From Gymnopus androsaceus JB14 (lineage: Eukaryota; Basidiomycota; Agaricomycetes; Agaricales; Omphalotaceae): DNA of 64,000 nucleotides. The stretch is taken from positions 55,592 to 119,591 of the forward strand of contig ML769599.1 in the NCBI GenBank assembly GCA_009733575.1, written 5' to 3'. Below, one piece after another: positions 55,896 to 64,000 of this stretch (its first letter is position 1; every line of letters begins with the position of its first letter). Under the pieces are notes generated by a model, which was not told the DNA's origin, ran no database searches, and worked only from the letters and a program-made list of their open reading frames with translations. Both the position numbers and the translations under genes were made by a program.

Positions 55896-57067
55896 GATCT
55901 CTAGATTGATTCATATCAGAGTTCAGAACGGAGCAAAAAATCAGCCCATTTGGCAATACTAGGGAATCACATAAACAACTATTACTTTGATATTACTAGT
56001 ACAGTGTTGCTAAAGTGTCTACTGAGTACAAAGGAGGGTCTGATGATGGTTTGTCTGTGGAAAGGAGTAACGGATAGAGTGCAGATATGGTGTGCTTGGG
56101 ACAACAGTAGAATTTTGGTGGAATTTGCAATGGATGTTTGTTAGTGAGCAAAATAAATAAATTGAGGAAGGCAAACATACCAAAGGCTCCAAAAACAAAG
56201 CAATAACTTGGTATTAGTGCTAAATGTAAAGGCAATTCAAGAGAAGGGAGTCAGTGACCTGGGCGGTTGGGAAAGCGGGGAAGTGGATGGACTCAAAGGA
56301 ATTTTCATGAAGTCCAAATTTCACAATAGCTATTTAAAGGCTTCTTGCCTATGTCAAGTCAGTGTCGCCAAATCATTGTCAAACGTCAAACTTCACTTCA
56401 GGGATGGATAGACGTGAGTGCTTGATCAGCGGAGAACAACCCATATTGGGACATGGTACATACCTTGGCTCGGAGATTTGACAATGATCTGGGATCCTGA
56501 TTGGCAGCACTGAACTATTTTGGAATGGTTCTGTATGGGGAAAGCTCTACACAAGCTACGCGAGCTATGTAGCGCTATATAGTAGAGGGCTCTCTACAAT
56601 GGACAAAAACACATTTTCAGATGAATCTTATGTGACAACTTATGAAAACCTTACAGAAAAATTGGGAAAATATATTCAAAAACTTATGAAAAACTTATGA
56701 AATTGGATAAACAATAAGATTAAGATAAGATTACAACAAGTGGGGAAACTTATGGAAATCCTTTGGTAAACTTAGACTAAACTTATGAAAGACATTCAGA
56801 AAACTTATGAAATTTGAGCTTGATAAGATTAAGATAAGATAATCAACATCAGAAAAACTTGGTGAAATCATATTGTGTGACTGTGACATGATAAGATTAA
56901 GAGAATATGTTCAATATCACAAACAGAAAAACTTACAAAAAACTTATGAAAATTGGTGTCCTATATAATTGAGAGTTGGGCAGGATGAGTAGCATCTGAG
57001 TCTAGAGCCATTGATGTGAGCCAATTCAAGCAGTTCAGCATGAATGACCCCAGATAAAGCCATTGAT
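55896..57067. other. AT-rich repeat-bearing DNA
   Basis: No gene supported. Between about 56630 and 56950 short motifs AAACTTATGAAA and GATAAGATTAAGATAAGAT recur many times in irregular tandem order. Confidence 0.45.
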
Positions 57068-57244
57068 CATCAGCAAAACCTGTACCATCACAATACATTT
57101 CTTTTCGTCTCTGGAGCAAGGATAGTAATTCCAGAGATCTCCAGAGACCTCCAGAGACGTCTGGAGGAGTTCGACAGCTTTTTGACAGCTGTCAGACCTC
57201 TGGAGATCTCTGGAGATCTGGAGACCAACCAGGTTTTGCAGATG
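57068..57244. mobile_element. MITE-like element, copy 3
   Basis: 177 bp, left end CATCAGCAAAACCTGTAC, right end CAGGTTTTGCAGATG, AT on both flanks. The interior is closely similar to copy 1 (CTCTGGAGCAAGG, TTCCAGAGATCTCC, TTTTTGACAGCTGTCA, GGAGATCTCTGGAGATC). Confidence 0.7.
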
Positions 57245-57261
57245 ATGATTGGGCCCTGATG

Positions 57262-57640
57262 AGCCTAATTTGTTGAGCATGATCAAGTGGAATTCAAGCC
57301 ATTGAGCATGGATGAGCCCAAATTGAGCCATTGAACATGATCAAGCCTGATTTGAGCCATTGAGCAAAGATGAGCATAAGGCAAGCCAATCAAGCCATTG
57401 GGCATCCAAATTGTGCTGTTGAGCATGGATGAGCCCAGATTGAGCAGTTCAGCACAATTCGAGCCATTGAGCATGATCAAGCCTGATTTGACCATTGACA
57501 ATGGATGAGCCTAAGTTGATCAGTTGAGCAGTTGAGCATGGATAAGCCTAAATTGAGCCATTAGGTATGGATGAGCCCAAATTGAGCAGTTCAGTATGAT
57601 TTGAGCCATTGAGGACAGATTGAGTTGAGCAGTTGACCTA
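57262..57640. repeat. Degenerate minisatellite, GAGCCATTGAGCATGGATGA-type
   Basis: Irregular tandem of short units such as TTGAGCATGATCAAGC, GATGAGCCCAAATTGAGC and AGTTGAGCA, repeated over about 380 bp. Non-coding as far as can be seen. Confidence 0.6.
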
Positions 57641-57757
57641 ATCCTGATTTCCTACAATAATGACACTCTGGATCACCTGACGTTCGCGTGCGTGAGTCAG
57701 GTCCCCTCGATCAAGTCTCGATGGTGCCTCGTACAAGAAAACTTTCCCTCCCTCTCA

Positions 57758-59047
57758 ATGCTCTTTTCGGCTTTGGAATACGAGCTTTTCATCAAATCCC
57801 TCGAAGAGATTACAGACCCCTCGCTCGAAGATCATGAACTAGAAACACTTGTCATTGACACTTATAAAGTCAAATTATGGCTGCGAGGTCGATATGCAGA
57901 TATTCCTGCGGAAACCATTAATGAGGTTGGTAACTTTTCATCCTCAACAAACCCAAAGTTAATCAAAGTTTCTCAGGTTTTCCAGTTACTCGACCCGGCC
58001 TTGAACCCCACCGACACCATCACAGGCGCACAGTTCTTCGCAGTTCTAAGGCTGGTAATCCATGTAGAAAACGGTAGTACTGTCAACAGTTTGCTCGTGT
58101 TTGAACAATGTGCGTCTTAAAATATTCTACCGCCGTCGGCGACTGACAAAATGTTCTTAGTGGACCTTCCTCCCCCGAAAAAACGTGCGCGCATTATTAG
58201 GGATGAGAGGGGAGGTATGTGTTGATTCCTGACTCGGTTCTCAGTGGACGTTTGCTGATATCTCACCAATCTCGATTTACTTAGCTTCATCCCAGTTCCT
58301 CAAGCGCCTGCGTAACAAACACAAGCTTATGCCACTTCCCTCCGTCGCGGAATTGCCAGCGTTTTTGAATACTCCGCTCGAAGAGTCAGACAAAATCGTC
58401 ATTTCTCAACAGTTATTTGATGATTCTGTCTCTGCGCGACCGAGTGATACATGTGGCGAGGATGATCTTTCAGTTGTGTTTAAGATTGGCGATGTTGGGC
58501 TAGCCTCGGTCCCATTCACACGTCTGCTTGAAGGAATCAATTCATCCCGTACGGAAGATGGATATCACCAATTCTGGGATGATAACATTCGCAAAGCCCT
58601 CGAGACGCTCATTCCGGAGGGAGAGTGTATCCGAAATAGTAACTACGATAAGGAGACATACAATGCTCGCCCAGATTTCGGCTTCCTGATTACCAAGCGA
58701 TGTGTTTTTCGAGGCGAAGAAAAAGGACCGACGAGTGCTGGAGATCCCGCGAGTGAGCTCATACAGAAGCTTGTGTGGGCGCATGACTCTGCCCCATATA
58801 TCCTTGGTGCTTGGTTATCTTTTCGTCTGAGGATATTTTCTAATAACAGTGATTTAGGCTATTACGCCAATGAGACTGTGCTCACGTGGTCGAGATTGTT
58901 CATCAGGTTGGACACATACGGCGTATTGATTTGGAAGCAGCAGATTTGAGGCTCACCGTTGACCGAATCCTCAACCTGCGCCGGTTAACCAACATGTCCA
59001 CTATCCTTCGCCAACTTGCGGGGATGGTGCACAATCCCAGCCCCTGA
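57758..59047 (+). pseudogene. Crinkler-like (CRN) protein, probably truncated
   Basis: Four short introns join MLFSALEYELFIKSLEEITD, YKVKLWLRGRYADIPAETIN, VFQLLDPALNPTDTITGAQF (EF-hand/EH-like helix-loop), a basic DLPPPKKRARIIRDERG (nuclear signal-like), LPSVAELPAFLNTPLEESDK, LEGINSSRTEDGYHQFWDDN, ETYNARPDFGFLI, CVFRGEEKG, and PYILGYYANETVL. The RPDF...FRGEEK pair resembles the PD-(D/E)xK core of crinkler-type effectors and their fungal relatives. After VLT the frame shifts by one base near 58891 and continues VVEIVHQVGHIRRIDLEAAD then LRLTVDRILNLRRLTNMSTI, a typical helix of that family, ending at 59047. The C-terminal kinase-like part often following in CRN proteins is absent; a minisatellite begins about 110 bp on. 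Assignment is from motif memory. Confidence 0.45.
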
Positions 59048-59158
59048 ATTCGAATTATTAGAGAGGTATGTACTGATGGCTATCTAATATGGTGGCCTGA
59101 CTAATTTATGCAAGACCAAATTGTAACATCTCGTTCGTGAGCGGAAAGTATGTTAAGC

Positions 59159-60472
59159 TGACTTAAAGCTACTGAGGCTACTGAGTTTACTGAATGTACT
59201 GAGCCTCACTGAACACTACTGAACCTTACTGATGGCTACTGAGCCTTACTGAATGCTACTGAGCCTTACTGAAGGTGACTGAGCCTTACTGAAGGTGACT
59301 GAGCCTTACTGAAGGTGACTGTGCCTTACTGAAGGTGACTGAGCCTTACTGAAGGTGAATGAGCCTTACTGAAGGGTGAATGAGCCTTACTGAAGGTGGA
59401 CTGAGCCTTACTGAGGTGGACTGAGCCTTACTGAAGGTGACTGAGCCTTACTGAAGTGACTGTGCCTTACTGAAGGTGACTGAGCCTTACTGAAGGTGAA
59501 TGAGCCTTACTGAAGGTGAATGAGCCTTACTGAAGGTGACTGAGCCTTACTGAAGGTGACTGAGCCTTTACTGAAGGTGACTGAGCCTTACTGAATGAGC
59601 CTACTGAAGGTGAATGAGCCTTACTGAAGGTGACATGAGCCTTACTGAAGGTGACTGAGCCTTACTGAAGGTGACTGAGCCTTACTGAAGGTGACTGAGC
59701 CTTACTGAAGGTGATGAGCCTTACTGAAGGTGAATGAGCCTTACTGAAGGTGAATGAGCCTTACTGAAGGTGACTGAGCCTTACTGAAAGGGGACTGAGC
59801 CTTACTGAAGGTGACTGAGCCTTACTGACTATGAGTGACTGATGCTGACTTAAAGCTACTGAAGCCTACTCAAGGCTACTGATGCATACTGAAGGCTACT
59901 GATGCATATGGAAGGCCAATAATGCATACTGAAGGCTACTGATGCATATGGAAGGCCACTAATGCATACTGAAGGCTAGTGGATGCATACTGAAGGCTAC
60001 TAATGCATACTAAAGGCTAAAAATGCTTACTGAAGACTACTGATGCTTAATGAAGGCTACTGATACTTACTGAAGGATACTGATGCTTACTAAAAGCTAC
60101 TGATGATTAATGAAGGCTACTGATGATTAATGAAGGCTACTGATGCATACTAAAAGCTACTGAGGTATACTGAAGGCTACTGAGTCGTACTGAAGGCTAC
60201 TGAGCCTTACTGAAGGCTACTGAAGACTAATGATGCTTAATGAAGGCTACTGATACTTACTGAATGATACTGATGCTTACTAAAAGCTACTGATGCTTAA
60301 TGAAGGCTACTGATGCATAGTGAAAGCAACTGAGGTATACTGAATGCTACTGAGCCTTACTCAAGGTTACTGATGCTTACTGAAGGCTACTTATGCTTAC
60401 TGAAGGTGACTGATGTGCACTAAAGGCTACTGAGCCTTACTCAAGGCTACTGATGCTTGCTGAAAGCTACTG
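59159..60472 (+). repeat. Large minisatellite, left arm (ACTGAGCCTTACTGAAGG units)
   Basis: About 1.3 kb of 20-bp units. From about 59190 to 59830 the unit is near-perfect GACTGAGCCTTACTGAAGGT (roughly 30 copies). From about 59840 to 60470 it is the diverged form CTACTGATGCATACTGAAGG. Each 20-mer looks like two 10-bp halves around ACTGA. Confidence 0.9.
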
Positions 60473-60614
60473 CATCAGCATAACCTGGATAGTCCCATAG
60501 CAAGGTCCCCATCTGTCCAGAACCAGACAGCTCTCATGACTGCTATGGATTGTATTGGAGCTTCAGCTCATAGCAATCCATTGCAGTCCACAATTCACCC
60601 AGGTTTTGCTGATG
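60473..60614. mobile_element. MITE-like element, copy 4
   Basis: 142 bp with ends CATCAGCATAACCTGG and CCAGGTTTTGCTGATG, TG on both flanks, inserted at the end of the left minisatellite arm (the repeat resumes briefly as ACTGAAAGCTACTGG at about 60622). The interior contains GCTATGGATTGTATTGG and ATAGCAATCCATTGCAG and is unrelated to copies 1 and 3. Confidence 0.7.
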
Positions 60615-61990
60615 TGATGTTTACTGAAAGCTACTGGCTTTGTGAGCCCACCATAGATTCCCTGTTAGCTGCCTGTGTTGTTTTTGTATGTGCCATGATC
60701 TACTGGAATTTTACAACCTTGTCTCCAGTGAACTTTCTATGTAACATCATCACTTTGTGATTTCTCTGTAACTTCCCTGTATGTCTACTGCAAATCCTGA
60801 CATATACTGAAAACCTTCAACAAAGATTACAGGGAATTTTTTCAATGTGACAAGTCATGTAGTCACATGGTTTGTCTAACTGTAAGTTCCCCAACTTACA
60901 GTGAATTCACTGAAAAAAATAGTTTATTGTAAGTCTCCTGTAACTTATCTCAGAATTCCCTGTAAGTACACTGCTATACAGGAAAACTCACTAGGAATCT
61001 TATGGGAAATTTCATGTGTGACACATCCAATTCCACAAGTTTTCTGTATATTCATGCAACTTTCAGTTAGACTTCTAATGTGACAAAGTAACTCTGTAAG
61101 TTTTTTGTAAGTGGTCCATTTTACAGTAATCTTATAGTTACTTGAATTTGTCAATAAGTTACTTGTAAGCCTAAACATTATATGAAACTTTTTATTAAAG
61201 GTATTTCCTGTAGATTTCCAAGAAATTCCTTATAAGTCTCTGAACTTATGAGATTCTGCATCAGTGTAAGCTCCTTGTAAGATCTGGCGCTTACTGAAAA
61301 TTCACCAGGGAAGATTTTACGGTGATCTTTTTGTGTACATGTCAAATAGTCACCCTGTGAGTCTTGTAAGGTGAAAAACTTACCATAGACTTACATTGGA
61401 AAATGGTCTTTGTAAGTCCCTTGTAAGGTAATAATTTACCATAGACTTACATTGTTGAAAATGGTCCTTGTAAGTCCCTTGTAAGATGGAGAACTTACCA
61501 TAGACATCTACATTGGAAAATTTGTCTTTGTAAGTCTCTTGTAAGATGAAGAACTTACCATAGACTTACATTGGAAAATGGTCTTTGGTAAGACTCCTGT
61601 AACTTGCCTCAAATGTTACCGGTAAGTACAGTTCCTTACAAAGAATTTTCACTGAGAGCTTACAGGAGACTTCTGGTTGACAATTGTCACTCTGTAAGTT
61701 TCCTGTAAGATTTTGCACTTACAGATAATATTACACAGACCAAAATGCCTGAAAGTTTCTTGCATGTCCATGCATTCTTACAGATCAAACTTACAATGTG
61801 AACAAAAAAATCACACTGTAAGTCTACATAAATCCATCACTCCTTACAATAATCTTACAGCCAAAAGAATTTTCCCAGTAAGTTCCTAGTTAAGCAAAAT
61901 TTTTACACGACTTCAGGCCTAATCCGATCCCCGTAAATTCCGATAAAAATTTCCCGATAAGTCGCAAGATTATGGGTTTATTGCACCAGG
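60615..61990. repeat. TGTAAG/CTTACA-rich core between the minisatellite arms
   Basis: Stop-rich, AT-rich DNA with very many TGTAAG and CTTACA words in both orientations. At 61363-61600 four copies of a 57-60 bp unit are in tandem; each contains CTTGTAAG, GAACTTACCATAGACTTACA and TTGGAAAATGGTCTTTG. No gene supported. Confidence 0.75.
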
Positions 61991-61995
61991 AGCAG

Positions 61996-63553
61996 GACAT
62001 CAGTCACCTTTAGTATGCATCAGTAGTCTTCAGTAAGTATCAGTAGCCCTCATTCAGCCTCAGTATGGTTGTTGTCAGTAGCCTTCAGTGAGTACTAGTA
62101 GCTTTCATAAAGCCTCAGTAGCCTTCAGTATGCATCAGTAGCCTTCAGTAAGCCTCAGGAGCTTTCAGTCAGCATCAGTCACCTTCAGTATGCATCAGCA
62201 GCATTCTATAATTTTCAGTAGCTTTCATTTAGCATCAGTAGCTTTCAATAAGTATTGGTATCAGTAAGTATCAGTAGCCTTCATTAGCCTTTACTATTGG
62301 TAGCTTTCAATAAGTATCGGTATCAGGAGTGATGGTTTGGGGTCAGGTCCAGTTCAAAAAATCTCAATTTAACCCAGACCTGGGAAGTTGGGTCATACGC
62401 ACCAGTAGTCTTCAGTAAGCCTCAGGAGCTTGACTCTTCAGTCAGCATCAGTCCCCTTCAGTATCCATCAGCAGCCTTCAGTGAGTATCAGCAGCTTTCA
62501 TTCAGCCTCAGTGTGGTTGTTGTCAATAGCCTTCATTAGGTCTCAGTAGTGTATGCATCAGTAGTCTTCATCAGTAAAACCTGTATTTTTGCTGGAGAAA
62601 ATCCATTCATTTGGGACATCTCTGGAGCAAGGGACCCTATTCCAGAGACCTACAGCAAAAATACAGGTTTTGCTGATGTTCAGTAAGCCTCAGTAGCTTT
62701 CAGTCAGCATCAGTAGCCTTCAGTATACCTCAGTAGCTTTCAGTATGCATTGGTAGCCTTCATTAAGCATCAGTAGCTTTTAGACTTTAGTAAGCATCAG
62801 TAGCCTTCATTAAGCATCAGTAGTCTTCAGTAAGCATTTGTAGCCTTCAGTAAGCATTAGTAGCCTTCCATATGTATTAGTAGCCTTCCATATGCATCAG
62901 TAGCCTTCAGTAAGCATCAGTAGCCTTCAGTAAGCTTCAGTAGCCTACAGTAAGCCTCAGTATACTTCAGTCAGCATCAGTGACCTTCATGAGTAGCTTT
63001 CAGTAAGTATCAGTAGCTTTCAGTATGCATCAGTAGCCTTTGTTAATCATCAGTAGCTTTTAGTAAGCATCAGTATCCTTCAGTAAATATCAGTAGCCTT
63101 CATTAAGCATCAGCAGTCTTCAGTAAAAATTTGTAGCCTTCAGTATGCATTAGTAGCCTTCCATATGCATCAGTAGCCTTCATTAAGCATCAGTAGCTTT
63201 TAGTAATTAGTAAGCATCAGTATCCTTCAGTAAGTATTACTAGGCTTCATTAAGCGTCAGTAGCCTTCAATATGGCTCAGTAGCCTTCAGTAGCCTTCAG
63301 TAAGTATCATTAGCCTTCATTCAGCCTCAGTATTGTTGCTGTCAATAGTCTTCAGTATGCATCAGTAGCCTTCAGTAAGCATTGGTAGCTTTTATTAAGC
63401 ATCAGTATCCTTCAGTAAGTATCAGTAGCCTTCAATAAGCATCAGTAGTCTTCAGTAAGCATCAGTAAGTCTTCAGTAAGCATCAGTAGTCTTCAGTAAG
63501 CATCAGTAGCTTTCAGTAAATATCAGTAGCTCTCATTAAGGCTCAGTAGCCTT
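61996..63553 (-). repeat. Large minisatellite, right arm, inverted relative to the left arm
   Basis: About 1.5 kb of irregular units CTTCAGTAAGCATCAGTAGC, the reverse complement of the left-arm form GCTACTGATGCTTACTGAAG. Variants include CTTCAGTATGCATCAGTAG and CATTAAGCATCAGTAGC. A short non-repeat segment lies at about 62325-62395. Element copy 5 is inserted at 62569-62678. Confidence 0.85.
62569..62678. mobile_element. MITE-like element, copy 5 (short form)
   Basis: 110 bp with ends CATCAGTAAAACCTGTATTT and CAGGTTTTGCTGATG, and the inner ends TTTTTGCTGGAG and CTACAGCAAAAATA also pair. TT on both flanks; removing the insert restores the minisatellite phase (GTAGTCTTCAGTAAGCC). The interior CATTTGGGACATCTCTGGAG matches copy 1, so this is an internally deleted form. 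Confidence 0.75.
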
Positions 63554-63660
63554 CATCAGCAAAACCTGTATTTTTGCTGGAGCTCTTGGATGCATCCAGA
63601 AAATTGAATAACTCTCCAGAGAGCTCTTGAGAGCTCTGGAGACTCTGGAAAAAACACAGC
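63554..63660. mobile_element. MITE-like element, copy 6, left end only
   Basis: Begins CATCAGCAAAACCTGTATTT then TTGCTGGAG exactly like copies 1 and 5, at the end of the right minisatellite arm, and continues with CTCCAGAGAGCTCTTGAGAG-type palindromes. No matching right end was found before the end of the window, so it is truncated or its other end lies outside. The end coordinate is approximate. Confidence 0.55.
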
Positions 63661-64000
63661 TGCAGCTGCCAATTGATAACACCTTGAGAATGATCAGACT
63701 TTCCTTTTATGGAGCTAGTCTGACTAACAGCCAGACTAGCTCCAAAAATGATGGCCTTGGGCATCCTCGACAGAATGATGGTTGCTGTCAGCAACTCAAC
63801 AATGCTATAAACTATCAGGCAGTCATATAAAATGTGCAACTCTCAACTTTCAAGTTTCACTGAACTTCTTGTATTTTTTTCCTTCTCCCTCTGTCACAGT
63901 ACTATCTGCTTGCTGTAAGTTTCATTGTCATTTTCTAAAGCTGATTACCAGAAACATAGAAGGTTTTTTGTGGCACTGAGACTCGAGAGGAGACAAGAGG
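63661..64000. other. Window-end DNA
   Basis: Contains a local inverted pair, GGAGCTAGTCTGACTAA and CAGACTAGCTCC, near 63710-63742, possibly part of element copy 6. No gene supported. Confidence 0.4.

Noticed and set aside
59159..60472. Regular short repeats that might suggest a CRISPR array
   Set aside because: Units are directly tandem with no unique spacers, and the host is a eukaryote; this is a minisatellite.
59159..63553. Telomere repeat
   Set aside because: The units are ACTGA-based 20-mers, not TTAGGG-type, and run in both orientations inside the window.

Overview
The window is nuclear DNA of a filamentous basidiomycete, almost certainly an Agaricomycete. Genes are dense and on both strands, split by many GT-AG introns of about 45-60 bp. 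Several families are typical of that class: SRPK-like kinases, F-box proteins, a multi-TM receptor-like protein, a CaaX lipopeptide pheromone precursor and a crinkler-like protein. No rRNA, tRNA or CRISPR array could be supported.

Layout. 0.6-4.6 kb: a phosphate transporter and a triose-phosphate-translocator family protein. 5.0-6.5 kb: a decayed helicase-like remnant. 6.7-18.2 kb: housekeeping block with LAA1/HEATR5, a TMEM170-like membrane protein, ERG8 and ribosomal protein eL43. 18.6-24.8 kb: a decayed short-chain dehydrogenase, an F-box gene, a 41-residue pheromone precursor and an unrecognised multi-exon gene. 24.9-27.5 kb: SEC63. 27.8-31.2 kb: a tandem pair of related unknown genes, one internally deleted. 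32.7-49.9 kb: second housekeeping block with HEL2/ZNF598, EMW1/TTC27, zuotin, an SRPK-like kinase, an intact dehydrogenase related to the decayed one, PAF1, TRM82 and an RNase H. From about 50 kb to the end the window becomes gene-poor and repeat-rich: one seven-TM-like gene, one decaying crinkler-like gene, six copies of a short inverted-repeat element, and two large minisatellite arms in opposite orientation (59.2-60.5 and 62.0-63.55 kb) around a TGTAAG-rich core.

How the genes relate. Several act in translation and protein biogenesis: eL43, TRM82 (tRNA m7G46), zuotin (ribosome-associated chaperone), HEL2 (collided-ribosome ubiquitin ligase) and SEC63 (ER translocation). This may be chance. 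Three divergent pairs share very short promoters (TMEM170/ERG8 133 bp, TTC27/zuotin 89 bp, PAF1/TRM82 58 bp).

Caution: conserved genes such as LAA1, the phosphate transporter and TTC27 each contain a single-base reading-frame break without a plausible intron. Either the assembly carries indel errors or some loci are decaying, so 'pseudogene' calls based on one frameshift are tentative. All family names come from reading translated exons by eye, without a database search.
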